A stretch of 64,000 nucleotides of DNA, from contig LR746271.1 in assembly GCA_902729315.2 (NCBI GenBank), positions 4,911,001 to 4,975,000 of the forward strand, given 5' to 3'. Made by a program: the position numbers and the translations under genes. The notes under the pieces are model-generated. The model was not told the origin of the DNA. It worked only from the letters and a program-made list of their open reading frames with translations, and ran no database searches. Source of the DNA: Spirodela intermedia (lineage: Eukaryota > Streptophyta > Magnoliopsida > Alismatales > Araceae). Numbering within the stretch: position 1 is the stretch's first letter; every line of letters begins with the position of its first letter. This document shows positions 46,975-58,403 of this stretch, in pieces.

Positions 46975-48875
46975 TAAGACATTAAATTTAGCACCACATC
47001 AGAAGCAACCCATTATTTCATTCTATTTTTTTTTAAGTTCTATTTTTCTTAGAAATTTACAGTATTTGTTTCTAAATTTCTTTATTTTTTGTCGAAAAAG
47101 TGCATATATATTGAAAATGAGGTTGAGATGATGTTTTTCTGAGCTTTATCATTTATGCCAACATTTTTAGTACTTAACTTTTCATATATGTATGGTTCAC
47201 TTGAAAATTATATTGTCTCATATTTCGTTCTGATTTTTCTGTGTCATTGAAAATAATGTTATTTTTAAGTTGAGAGGTGATCTATTAAGTTTTGATTTAT
47301 GCTGTAAGACGATTAAATTTTATATATATATATTTGTTTACACGTTCACTTAGAAAACTCAAAAAAACTCAAAAAAACTATAGCAAAAAATAATTTATAT
47401 ACTATCAAAAATAGCAGAGAAAAAATAGCCCAAAATTTGTAGTTCTAAAAACTCTTTTCTCACATTTTAATCCCCTAGACATATATTGTTGAAATTTAAA
47501 ATTGTAGTGATAAAGAGAAAGTAGAACTATCAAAACTATCTAATTCTAGAGATAGTTTAATTTATTTTTGATAAAATCCTTGTTACTAAAAATAAAACTG
47601 AAAATAAAAATCAAAACTATTACAACTATCTAATTTATAAATTTCTTACATCATATTGTGTGCGCCAAAAATTAAATCAATTAGATTGATTAATATCAAA
47701 AGATATTAGGATTATTATTATTGAGTTAAAAGAATGATTTAGTAGCATGAAATATGAAACACTCCTTGTATTCATGATAAATAATATAGATTTGATTTTA
47801 TAGATTTTTACTTTATGATCTTGATGGATAATATTTAATTGATATAAAAATTTGATTGATCATTTGATTTAATGAAGATTTTTATACTCTGATCTATAAG
47901 ACCTGTGAGGAGAAATCACTTATTTTGAAATTTAAAAAAAAAGAGTAATGTGAAAAATCTGAAAACGAAAAGTACAAATAGAAGGTATGAGACATCATTC
48001 TCATTGTCAAAAATCATGTATAAAAAAATACTTGTTGCAAAATAAGTGGATGTAGGAAAAGCTACTTATCATCATACAAGAAAGAGTACACAAAGAAGAT
48101 GTGAGACATCATTCTTATTGTCAAAAATTTTCTACAAGAAAAGTTACTTATCTACTATAGAAAAAATTAAAAAAATATGATACAAACTTCAAAAATCAAG
48201 CCATGAAAAAAAAAAATGTAGGATCAATATTATTCTTGGATGAATAGTGATAATTAGAATATCTTATGAATCATATCTATGAGTGAAGAAGTAATAAAGA
48301 TGTGAATAGAAAAAGTGAAGTACAAATAGAAGGTATGAGACATCATTTTCATTGTCAAAAATCATGTATAAAAAAATACTTGTTGCAAAATAAGTGGATG
48401 TAGGAAAAGCTACTTATCATCATACAAGAAAGAGTACACAAAGAGGATGTGAGACATCATTCTTATTGTCGAAAATTTTCTACAAGAAAAGTTACTTATC
48501 TACTATAGAAAAAATTAAAAAAATATGATACAAACTTCAAAAATCAAGCCATGAAAAAAAAAAATGTAGGATCAATATTATTCTTGGATGAATAGTGATA
48601 ATTAGAATATCTTATGAATCATATCTATGAGTGAAGAAGTAATAAAGATGTGAATAGAAAAAGTGAAGTCTATGTTGTTATTCTAAGGAGTACTTAAATA
48701 TTTGAGTGTTTTACATCATTCTTAAATACTTGATATAAGAGTCCAAAGTGTCTAAAGGTACGTCATTTTTAATTTTACTTTTATATATTTAAATATAAGT
48801 TTTGAGATTTATAAATTTTTATTAATTTTTATAATTCTATTATTAATAGACTAGTAATGATTTAAGTTGGGGGTG
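46975..48875 (+). mobile_element. 3' internal region of Athila-type element 2
   Basis: Homologous to 2521-3739: same opening block (AGACATTAAATTTAGCACC and GAAGCAACCCATT), the same GAGCTTTATCATTTATG phrase, and the same purine-rich AAGTTGGGGGTG immediately before the LTR. It is longer than its counterpart, partly because of a 348-bp tandem duplication. Confidence 0.8.
47973..48668. repeat. Near-identical 348-bp tandem duplication
   Basis: Units are 47973-48320 and 48321-48668. I count about three differences between them by eye (for example CATTCTCATTG against CATTTTCATTG, and AAGAAGATG against AAGAGGATG). The surrounding element is heavily decayed, so this duplication is much younger than the insertion. 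Confidence 0.92.
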
Positions 48876-50697
48876 TGATAAGTTTTCATCATCATGAGTT
48901 AATAAGTAATAAATAATATAGTTTTAGTCTTACCGTATGATAAATATACTTATATTTCTATTAAATTATAACAAGTAGTTTTTAATTGGTTAATGTGATT
49001 TTTTGACTAATTATAATCTTATTTCTGAGATAAATGAAGAAAAATAAAATAAAATAAAAAGATAAAAAAAGGGAGGAACTTGCTAGTCAATTGGGCCCAC
49101 AAATGGGTTAGAAGCACAGTCAAGCAGAGCTATGAGTAGAGGCTCAAGTGACTAAGGATAGACTAATAGGGGGGCACATGTGCATCCCTTCCCTTCCATG
49201 TCACCAATGACCAGCCAAGTGAGGGGCAAGGAGTGGTCATACACATGCGAGAAATAGACATTGATTTCCAAATCTCGTGTTACTATATATTCATCTCAAA
49301 ATTTATCATATAATTAATGTGGGACCAAACTTGGTCTAGAATAATTTTATGATTTACATATCTCAAATATCCCTTATTTATTAGAAGGAGATATCTTGCT
49401 GATGTCACTTTATAAGGGTATTTGAGTACCTATTTCACTCTCTCTCATGTAGGTAGACGATTAGTAAAAGTTTGAATCTTACTAGAGGTAAAACTCATAT
49501 TTTTTTCTAATTAACTTATAGTTTTCTTGTAGATCGGTGATGAAAGATTAAGCTACTAGAATCACTTAATCATCAAAAAAAATCTCATCAATGTGATTTG
49601 CAAAGCATCGTTACTAAAATTTCAAAATGATTTGTAATAAAAAGATTGTCAATCTATTAAGTAAATGATCTCTAATTGATCAACGAACGAACCATCATCA
49701 AGAAGAGGACAATCCAATGAGAAATAAGTCACCACTACTTAAAAGCATACTAGATGTGAGAAGAGTTTTCTCTTATTATGCAAACCTGAGGATAAAGCTC
49801 CTTAACATGCACCTTATCTCCATCTAGCTCATTTCTATTAATTGACAACCACTAGAGAGTCACAAAATTACTATTTTCTACTTTGCCAAATGACAATTAC
49901 TAAAGATGATTTGACAAATCATTTTATTGATCTTTAGACTTCACAAAAAGATTTAGAGATTGCCTATGTCATCCTTGTCTTTCCAAACACTAAGGATTCT
50001 AATGTATCATCGTCATAATACTAAAACTTTATTTTATCATCTTTTAACTAGTTTTACTTCCACCATCATTTTCTAGACATCAAAAAGATATCCAATGAAT
50101 ACTTAGGTCATCCATATCCAAAGAAAGCCTTTAAGGCTATGGACATTATTTATTGATTCTCTTGAACATAGAATTCTAGTGATCACTATCATGAGGTCAA
50201 AACTTTATCTTTCCTACTTTCAACTTAATTTTCACTTTATTTATTGATAAATTCTATTATTTAGATTTTTGACATTATTTTTTATTCAACTACAATTCTT
50301 CTAATTTTTACATATCTTAATTTGACCAATTAAATCATTTGTAATCACTTATGTAACAATCACTAAATAAAACTTTATTTCTACTTGATTCACATTCGTC
50401 GAATGTTGACATCATCTTGATGTCTACACTCTTATTTTCCTTTTTATAAATTTTAAATATATTTTATTTTTATTTCTTTATCTAAAATTCATAATGTGAA
50501 AATTTCTAAAATATTACTCAATATTATATTACATCCCTATGATTAACTTAGAAAATTTTCATTATTTTTAAAATTTTTATTGAATTATAATTGATATATT
50601 TATTGTGAAATAATTCTAAATATTTAAAAATTAGTATTTTCTAGTTTTATAAATTTTATATTGTTATGATTTATTATACTACAACTAAGTCACATGA
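48876..50697 (+). mobile_element. 3' LTR of Athila-type element 2 (about 1.8 kb)
   Basis: Starts TGATAAGTTTTCATC after the polypurine tract and is colinear with 3740-5478. The end is placed near AACTAAGTCACATGAG by alignment with the other two copies. It is the most AT-rich and most decayed of the three: the B-box position reads AGTTTGAATCT. Copia-derived sequence begins within about 30 bp of its right end. Confidence 0.78.
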
Positions 50698-50716
50698 GTT
50701 ATATAACAATCTTCAC

Positions 50717-51388
50717 ATGTGGGTCATTGAAGATCTCTAAAGGTGCCATGATAATTTCATGAGGCATGAAGAATGGCACTCTCTACATGACTACTATCAA
50801 CCAATGCATGGCAACAACAATTGTTTCAAAAGTTGACACTAAGATATGGCATTACAAATTGGGGCACATGAGTGAAAAAGGAATGAAGGTATTGCTATCA
50901 AAAGGGAAGCTGCTAGGTCTGAAATTAGTGAAAATTGATCTTTGCAAAGACTATATTTTCGACAAGTAAAAGAAAGTCTCTTGCTTTAAGCTTAGAAGAA
51001 CACCAAAAAGTGAGAAACTTGATTTGGTGCACATTATTGTATGGAGGCCATCCCTTGTTCCTTTCCTTGGAGGCTGGAGATATTATGTTACCTTCATCAA
51101 TGACTCAAAAGGTATGGGTTTATTTTCTGAAAAATAAGTATGGCATGTTTAAGACTTTTAAAATTTGGAAAAGTCAAGTTGAGATTGAGTTTGGAGGAAA
51201 TTAAAGTGTGTAGGATCTAATAATAGTGGTGAGTATGACAACCAAGCATTCAAGGATTTCTATTTTGAGCATGGTATTTTGATGGAGAAGATAATTCCAA
51301 ACATACTACAACAAAATGGTGTTGTTGAAAGAATGAATAGGACCTTGAATGAGCGAGCTAAGAGCATGAGGATTCATATTAGATTACA
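50717..51388 (+). pseudogene. Ty1/copia fragment: GAG-pre-integrase and integrase core (first part)
   Basis: Reads through a GAG-pre-integrase domain (GTLYMTT at 50773, then WHYKLGHMSEKGMKVLLSKG with the expected His residues) into the integrase core: the region ending SNNSGEYDN, then PNILQQNGVVERMNRTLNER. At least two frame changes and a stop are present. Style is that of the plant Tnt1-type lineage. The coding sequence breaks off after MRIHIRLHD at about 51388. Its natural continuation (FWANAMSTTAHSINK) resumes at about 56311. Confidence 0.88.
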
Positions 51389-51593
51389 TGATCTGTACTT
51401 GTCGTTGTATTTAAATGCACATTATCTAATAATATTTATAACTAAGACTTAATAAATTAATAGTATAAGAGTAAATCTCAAGTTGAACATAAGGTGATCA
51501 ATTAATCTATCATGACAAGTAATTTAATTTTTATATAAAATGTTTTTAATATTTTATCACTATTTAACATAAATAAGAAAATAAAAGGGTGAG

Positions 51594-51860
51594 GTGAGAA
51601 GAATAAAAGAAGAGAATTGGAGAAAGGAAGGAGGAAAAGAGAGAGAAGAGAGAGCTCTCACGAAAGAGAGAGAAAGGGAGAGAAGGAGAGAAATCTCATG
51701 TGAGACAAAGAGAGAGAAACATCTCACCAGAGAGGGAGAGAGAGGGAGATTGATCAATAGAGAGAAAGAGAGGGAGATTGTGTGAGAGAGAGAGAGATAG
51801 AAAGAGAGAGAGAGAGAGAAAAATAATGTGTAATAAAGAAAGAGAGAAATACGGTTAACT
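51594..51860. repeat. Purine-rich GA/GGGAGA tract of about 265 bp
   Basis: Almost uninterrupted A/G on the plus strand with irregular GAGA, GGGAGA and AAGAGA units. The long frames on both strands here are consequences of the composition and are not genes. Confidence 0.85.
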
Positions 51861-52925
51861 CGTTTTCATGGTGGCCATTATTCTCGGATGAATGTGTCCT
51901 CGAGAATTCACACACATGACATGAGGTCAGCCATGAATGACTCCACATTATTTTAACAATTCAATGATCATTAAGCAATATTTAATCTTGTTGATTTCAC
52001 ATTCAAAAATAGAAAAGTATTTGTTATTTGTGAAACATCAAAAACATGAATACGTCAAGATTCAACTAGAAAGATCAATAGAGAATAAGTTAGAAATGAT
52101 CTTAGTTTAATCTCAGATGAGTTTTAGAGAATTCAAAAGAGGAATGAAGATTATTCATCAAGTTTTGAATTAGTTCTATGCATTTCTATTGAATTATTCA
52201 TGAAATGGAAATAACTTCTCATAAAATATAAATAAATGACATAAATAGGTAAATAAATACTAAAAGTATGAAATAAATTATTGTCTAAGTTTAGTTTGCC
52301 TCCTAGGCAATTAAAGACATCAATGTGGTGACTTGGTTTTGTTTGGACATGTCACATCATGTCAAAAGTTGCAAAATTATCATTTGAAAGCACTTTGCTA
52401 CTTGCTAGAGAGATCTATTGAAAAGAAGGGTCGACCATGTTCTCACTATTGTCTAGGGGGAGAAAGGAAGAGTTGACCATTTATTAGAGGCCTTGTGTAA
52501 TTGGGGAAGGAAAGAACAAGTTCATCAATCACCGGAGGTGTTGATTATGCAAAAGGAGGGAGGAAATGGATTGTCACATTTGTAATTATAGTCAAAATTT
52601 TAAAAATAATTAATAATATATATTTTTATTAGATAATAATTGATAATTATCTTTATATCCCTGATGGTGATACGTGCAAGAACTTAAGTCTTAGTATCAT
52701 GACACTTCATGACCTACTAGATTAGATGTGTTTGATCATGTGGCACATTGAATGACACAAGATCAACCCATCACAAACTACTATTGATTGAGAACTTAAA
52801 TCTTTGGTACTATGGCACCTCCTTAGTTGTCGGATCATCATTTAAGGCCACGTGCATGCTAAGTGGTGTCAAATTCACAAACCATCAATAAATTACTTTA
52901 TGCATCCGGTATTGTGGTGGCTCGC

Positions 52926-54563
52926 TAACATGACTCAGTCGTTGTATGTTAAATCACGCAAATATAAAATTTATAAAACTAGAAAATACGAATTTTTGGA
53001 TATTTAGAAGTATTTCAAAATAAATATATCAATTATAATTCAATAAAAATTCCAAAAATAGCGGTATTTTTTCAAGTTGATCACAGGGATGTAATATAAT
53101 ATCTGGTAATTATTTAGAATTTTTTTCAATGAATACGATTTTCTTATGAATTTTATACAAGGAAATAAAAAGGAAATATATTTAAAATTCTCAAAAAAAA
53201 AAAGGAAATAAGGGTGCGGGCGTCAGGATGACGTCAGCGCCCAGCGAACGCGAATCAGGCGAAAATAGAGTTCTGCCCGGTGATTCTTACATAAGCGATT
53301 ACAGACGACTTAATTAATCAAATTAAGATCTGTAAAAGCCAGAAGAATCGTAATTTAACGAAGTATAGTTTGGTAAATAAAAATCACACAAAGTATCACT
53401 AAATAAAGTGTAAATTAAATTGAAAGCAGGAAAACAGAGTTCTGACGTCGTGACGGCGATGCGTCGGCGATGCACCGGAATCCTGAGCGTTCGGGAGGAT
53501 CGTCGTGTAATGTCCACGGCCTCGAAGGCTCTCTTTGAACAAAGACGACGTAGGCAATCTCTAGATCTTCTCGCGAAGTCTAGAGATCAATGAAGTGGGT
53601 CGTCGAATCGTCTCCGGCGGCTGTCACCTGGCGGAGCAGAAAAACGACGACTTTACAGCTCTCCGGCGGCTGTCACCCGACGGAGAGGAGCTGGATGGAG
53701 GTGGGGCGCGTGTTAGGGAGCTTCATCCTCAGGTCCGCGCAGCAAGAGGAGGCTCTTCATCGCATCTGGTACGCTCTCAAGAGGTGGCGACTGGTCTCCC
53801 GGCGGATCGTCCTCTTCCCGACGACGGCTTGTTCGTCGATCAATCGGAGATGATTTACTCGATAGATTTGCGATCCTTTTATCGCGAATCGTTCAGTAAT
53901 TTTAGTAGCAATGCTCCGTGAATCGCGTTGATGAGATTTTCGCCGATGATTCAGCGATTTTCGTTGCTTAATCCTTCACCGGCAATCTGCAGGAAAGTCG
54001 CGATAATAAGATAAAAAAATATATGAATTTTGACTCTGGGAGGATTCGAACCTGCGCCGGTCGCCCCGCCTCTTCTGAGAAAGGTGTGGGTTTAGTCCCA
54101 CATCGGTTGTACGCCGAGTTTTCGGACGAATATATAGTAATGTTAGCTTTGTGAGCAAAGTCCCTTCTCTCGCGTGTACGACCACTCCTTGCCCCACAGC
54201 CGGCTGGCCACCGGTGACGTGGAAGGGGAGTGGCGTACGCGTGCCTGTCGGTCCCCAAGCCAAGCCGCTCGAGCCCCTGCTCGCGGCTTACTCCCTGACT
54301 GTGCTTCCGACCTGCTTGCGGGCACGGCTGGCCAGCGGGTCCCCCCATTTTTGCAATATTTTATTTTTATTTCTTATTCTTCATTTATTTCAAAAGTAAA
54401 ACTGTAAAAATCGTATAAAATCACATAATTACCCAAAAATTCACGTTAATCAATTGAAAACCAAAAATCATTCTTTAACACAAATATAAGTCTATTTATC
54501 ATGAGTTAAGGCTAAAACTATATTATTTACTAATTATTAACTCATGATAATGAAGACTTATCA
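52926..54563 (-). mobile_element. Athila-type solo LTR with 5-bp target duplication
   Basis: The minus strand begins TGATAAGTCTTCATT and ends AGTCATGTTA, 1638 bp. It is flanked on both sides by CTCGC (52921-52925 and 54564-54568), a perfect 5-bp target site duplication. No internal element sequence adjoins it, so it is a solo LTR left by LTR-LTR recombination. It aligns along its length with 3740-5478 but lacks about 100 bp near the B-box. It is conspicuously GC- and CpG-rich compared with the other two copies, so it is probably the youngest. The B-box motif is at 54042-54052 and a TATATATT at about 54131-54138. Confidence 0.9.
53595..53921 (+). other. Open frame of 108 codons antisense within the solo LTR
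   Basis: Begins MGRRIVSGGCH and runs to a stop at 53921, on the strand opposite to LTR transcription. A 60-codon stretch (LDGGGARVRELHPQVRA onwards) is also open, in the same frame, in the older LTR at 4535-4717 (minus strand). Amino-acid differences between the two are mostly those produced by CpG transitions (Arg to His, Ala to Val, Pro to Leu). The frame is broken in the third LTR. No domain was recognised. GC-rich sequence favours chance open frames. Confidence 0.3.
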
Positions 54564-54954
54564 CTCGCCCACCGTAGGATCTACCTTATCTGATGACGTG
54601 ACTTAGTGAATACCATTAGATGACACTACACTCTAGATTGTGCCCTGAAACATACAAGAAACTTTAGTCTCACATTAGAAATAGTTGGACAAATGAGCTG
54701 AATATAAATCAAAGCTATGGTCTCTCAACATAGATCCATTCTCTCAAAATAAAATAATACCTTAGACCATCTTGGGTAAAGGTTAAAAGATGGTCCACCC
54801 TCATGTGCACATGTGTGTATGATGCTCCTTACTCCATGACCAATTAGAAATCAAGACATGGTAGGAGACTGACACACATGTGTGTGAAATGAGTCCCTCA
54901 CCACTTGAGCTCAACTCATTACTCCCTTAGTCTGAGTCTACTTGATAATTATAA

Positions 54955-55115
54955 AGTAGTAGTTGCATCTATGTATTAATATCTTATGTATATATGCTAA
55001 TTAATAAGTAGATAATACAACTATACATGTGTTACTAAATCATTATGATATTCATAATATTTTATTATTTAAGTCTTACTATATATTATTTTATATTACT
55101 TTATTTTATTATCAG
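54955..55115. repeat. Dispersed repeat of about 160 bp, inverted relative to 5480-5660
   Basis: The reverse complement of 5480-5660 matches here through phrases such as GTAGTTG(C/T)AT(C/T)TATGTATTA, ATGCTAATTAAT and ATAATATTTTATTATTTAAGTCTTA or close variants. In both places it lies near an Athila LTR but on different sides. Part of it (AGTAGTAGTTGCATCTATG) recurs at about 55146-55164. Confidence 0.7.
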
Positions 55116-56305
55116 ACTAACTCTATGTATTTAACTATGTATTTAAGTAGTAGTTGCATCTATGTATTTAACTTTTATGAAGTCAAATGGTGATTCTCTC
55201 ATATTTTCTTCATAACTATTTGATTGCAAAGACTTAGGTGAGCTCTTATTATGAGTTAGAGATAATAGAAAAACTCAAATCTTATGAAGAGGGCCAGCCT
55301 AATATGTTTATGAGCCCAAGAGAAGACATCACTTTGGCCTAGTCCATTGGACTTAAAAAAGTTATCAAGAGATGAGATCTATTCTACCCATCTTAAGACA
55401 CCTTAAGATGATACTAAGAGGAAGATTAGAGTACTGTCCTTATGAAATAATCTAAGTCATCTACTAAGAGAGTTAGTTATTAATTATAACCATATATTAG
55501 AAGGGCTTAATTCTCTAGAGGTTTAAGGCATCTCACCCCCCTCTTGGAGGGTGCTTTTGGGCTCTCTCTCTAAGAGTAATTAGGCAAAGGATAAAAGAGA
55601 GAAATCAAGGCTCAATCAATGGCATTCTCATGCTCAAGATTGTCATGGAAAAGGGACTACTTGGAACACATCAAGATTGTCACAGATCAAGCACCACATG
55701 GCTTAGAATTAACACACAACAAAGTCTATATAAGATCTAAATTTAAGACATCCTTGTAATCTTTTCCATAAATAGATCAACACTTAGTTCAAACTAATTG
55801 TATCATTTATTCTATCATTCTATTGCATTAAATTCATTCTCTCCCTTTTGTTGCACTTTTCATTTCTCATCTTTACTCTTTTTAGATTTAATTCCATCTT
55901 TCACAATCTCAAATATATCTATATATAAAAAAATAAATTAAGTAAAATTCTTACCCTCATTACTCACTCCTTAAAGATCAACCCTTACTTATCCTAAATA
56001 GAAAAGTGAGATTTTATAAATATTATCTACATGAACTTGGTTGCATCACGACGACATATGACTACCTCTAAATCGAGTTCATTACTACTCACTCAATTGT
56101 AACACTTCTTTGAGTCAATTGTCAAGTGTTGGCTTACTAGTAGGTGGTAATATTTTTTTAATTTTTTAAAATAATTTAAAATTAAGTTAAGTATTCTAAC
56201 TTCATACTTTTAAAATTAATGATATATTCTTATATTTATTCTTAAATTTAAAAAATAAAATAAAATAATATAACTAATTAACACAAAAATCTAGTTTAAA
56301 CATTA

Positions 56306-57465
56306 ACCAAGATGTTTTGGGCAAATGCAATGAGCACAACAGCTCACTCGATAAATAAAGATCATTTAATCCTTCCAGCCATTAGTTGCCAAAAGAATGT
56401 TGGACTAGAAAGAAGGTAATTCTATCCTATTTAAGAATTTCTAGATGCCTTTCATATGTTCATGTTGATTCTGAAAGTAGAGACAAGCTGGACCCAAAAT
56501 CTAGAAAATATTTTTCATTGGATATGGAGCTAATGAATTCAACAATTGGTTTTCGGATGACCAAAATTGAAAAATTCTAAAGAGCAAAAATGTGATATTC
56601 AATGAAGTCATTCATACAAGAACAAGTTAGATTCAAAATCAGATTGTGATGAAAAGTATGCAAGTGGCACAGATCAAGTTGAACTTAAAGAAATTTCAAA
56701 AGATGATTTAGCTAAGAGGGTTGAGCACAACCCTGAAAATGCAAGTGCAGAAAATGAAGCCCATCCCACTTCATTTCAGCCAAGAAGATCAAACATAATA
56801 AAAAGACTAGTTGAAAGTATTCTTTTTCCTTACACTATTTATTATTAATTGATGGTGGTGAGCCTAAATCTTATTTAGAGGCAATGAATACTAAAGATGA
56901 ATTCCTTTTAGAAAAATCAGACATGGGTGCTAACTCCACTACCAAGTGAGAAGAGAGCTATTCGCAACAAGTGGGTTTTCAGAATCAAAGAAGAGTATGA
57001 TGGCAGCAAGAGATACAAAGTAAGACTTATTGTGAAGGAATTTCAGCAAAAAGAAAGTATGGATTATACCAAACTTTTCTCTCATCTTAAGCTAACCATG
57101 GTGAGATTGGTGCTTAGTATGGTGGCTGTAGAAAATCTTCATTTAGAGCCACTTGATATCAAGACAGCTTTCCCTCATGTTGATTTAGATGAAGAGATCT
57201 ATATGATGCAACCTGAAAAAACTTCTATTAAAGGAAAGAAAAATCAAGTATATAAGTTGAGGAAGAACCTCTATGGGCTGAAGCAAGCACCAAGACAATG
57301 ATATAAAAGGTTTGATGGATTCATGATGAGAAGTGGCTTCATGGGATGTCAAATGGAGCATTTCTGCTATTTGAAGAAGCTTAAAGATTGCTACATCATA
57401 TTATTACTTTACGTTGATGATATGTTGATTATATGAGCTAATATGAAGGAAAAGTAGCAAGTTAA
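56306..57465 (+). pseudogene. Ty1/copia fragment: integrase end and reverse transcriptase
   Basis: Opens with the end of the integrase core (FWANAMSTTAHSINK at about 56311-56355), followed by a degraded linker. A readable reverse transcriptase segment lies at 56927-57301: NKWVFRIKEEYDGS, then LDIKTAFPHVDLDEEIYM and VYKLRKNLYGLKQAPRQ. The catalytic LYVDDML follows near 57410. In-frame stops occur (for example after APRQ). The frame is cut at about 57465, where the chimeric FSH segment begins. Confidence 0.9.
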
Positions 57466-58246
57466 AGCGCCCCACTACCAGTGTTTAATGAGTTGGTACC
57501 TCCGATGATCGTAACGAACTTCAACTTCGGAACTCTTGTTAGCGCCACCCCCTACAGATTCATCAGCTCGCTCGTTAAGTCCTCTTCTATCCCCATTTCT
57601 TAATCTCCCTGGCGTAATCTAGAGAGCTCCATATCTCACCTTGGCTTGCATTCCCGGAAGTGCTGCCGACAGGATCGCCCCCTGCAAACTCCAATTAATT
57701 TCAGCATTAGTCAGTGAGAGAATCGAGGCATTTTCCAGTCCAGAACGCTGAATCTTATCAGATAGTAGAAAAATCAAGTTGGAACGGAGAGAATGGAGAA
57801 GGAGTAGAGCACCTGCGAGAACCCCATCAGCCCGTCGAAAGGGCCGTGCTGGATCATAAACTCCTCAATGTAATTCAGGCACTCGTCGAAATTCCTATAC
57901 TCCTTGAACGCCTGATTCCGTCGATATCCACAGGAAATTTTAAGCAATCCTGAAGATTGGACCGATTTAAATTAGGGCTTACCCACAGATTAGTTACCTT
58001 GTCAAACTGGAACCACTCGTAGTAGGGGGGAGCGAAGATGCCCTCCACATCTGACTTGCCCTCCGCCGGGAATGGCGCGTCGGCGAATACCAGATCTAGC
58101 CGTGAAGTGACGGCTTCCGGCCACTTCTCCAGCACCTGCTTCCTCATTATCTCCCCGCTGGTCCGGAAGCCGTGGAGGCAGAGAACCCTGGGCTTCGCTG
58201 TCGCCGTCGCCGTCGCCAGATCATCCTCCGCCACGAGGTTCCCCAT
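57462..58246 (-). CDS. Chimeric, 3'-truncated duplicate of the FSH1-type serine hydrolase gene
   Basis: Duplicate of the 5' half of the gene at 59833-61327, shifted by exactly 3081 bp. Exons 58246..57998, 57911..57813, 57681..57640 and a truncated fourth exon 57551..57462 keep all splice borders. The frame would give 159 aa: residues 1-130 as in the parent, including the start MGNLVAEDD and the nucleophile motif GFSQG, then 19 residues of exon 4, then a new tail ending TGSGAL before TAA at the copia junction. The catalytic Asp and His exons are missing, so hydrolase activity is unlikely. About 140 bp upstream of the ATG, the parent promoter is replaced by a segment from upstream of the DUF617 gene. 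Differences from the parent are few. Expression is unknown; it may be a silent pseudogene. Confidence 0.72.
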
Positions 58247-58385
58247 CAGGCTGATGAAAGACCACCCCGCCGGCGCCGGAGTGGACGACTGATTCTGGGA
58301 ATCTCAGCAGAGCGAAGAAGAAGAAGAAGAAGAAGAAAGCAACGACCAAATTCTCCAAGGTGTCGTGTTTTATAGAGAGACACTC
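57493..58385. repeat. Segment duplicated from 60574-61469
   Basis: About 893 bp, nearly identical by eye to 60574-61469. Observed changes include single bases at 57978, 58052 and 58182, and one fewer GAA triplet in the 5' UTR. Homology starts at TTGG(T/C)ACCTCC inside exon 4 and stops about 140 bp upstream of the ATG. Confidence 0.93.
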
Positions 58386-58403
58386 TCCCTCCCCCCAGCT
58401 TGT

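Larger units (their letters stand above)
51389..56305. mobile_element. Insertion of about 4.9 kb interrupting the copia integrase
   Basis: Inferred from the split integrase: sequence to 51388 and from 56306 would be continuous in a normal copia element. No protein domain was recognised in the insert apart from the nested Athila solo LTR. It holds a purine-rich tract (51594-51860), the dispersed repeat at 54955-55115, and an LTR-like stretch with CTATATAAG near 55725 followed by a T-rich section. A clean target duplication at the outer borders was not found, so the insert may be a composite. Confidence 0.6.

Noticed and set aside
51560-51948. Several 60-65-codon frames on both strands
   Set aside because: They are products of the purine-rich repeat (Arg/Glu on one strand, Ser/Leu on the other).
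53968-54407. Overlapping long frames of up to 126 codons in the solo LTR
   Set aside because: They lie in GC-rich LTR sequence, several frames are open at once on both strands, and no domain is present.
58038-58375. Plus-strand Arg-rich frames opposite the FSH first exon (also 61119-61459)
   Set aside because: They are antisense shadows of the GC-rich first exon and the GAA-repeat leader.
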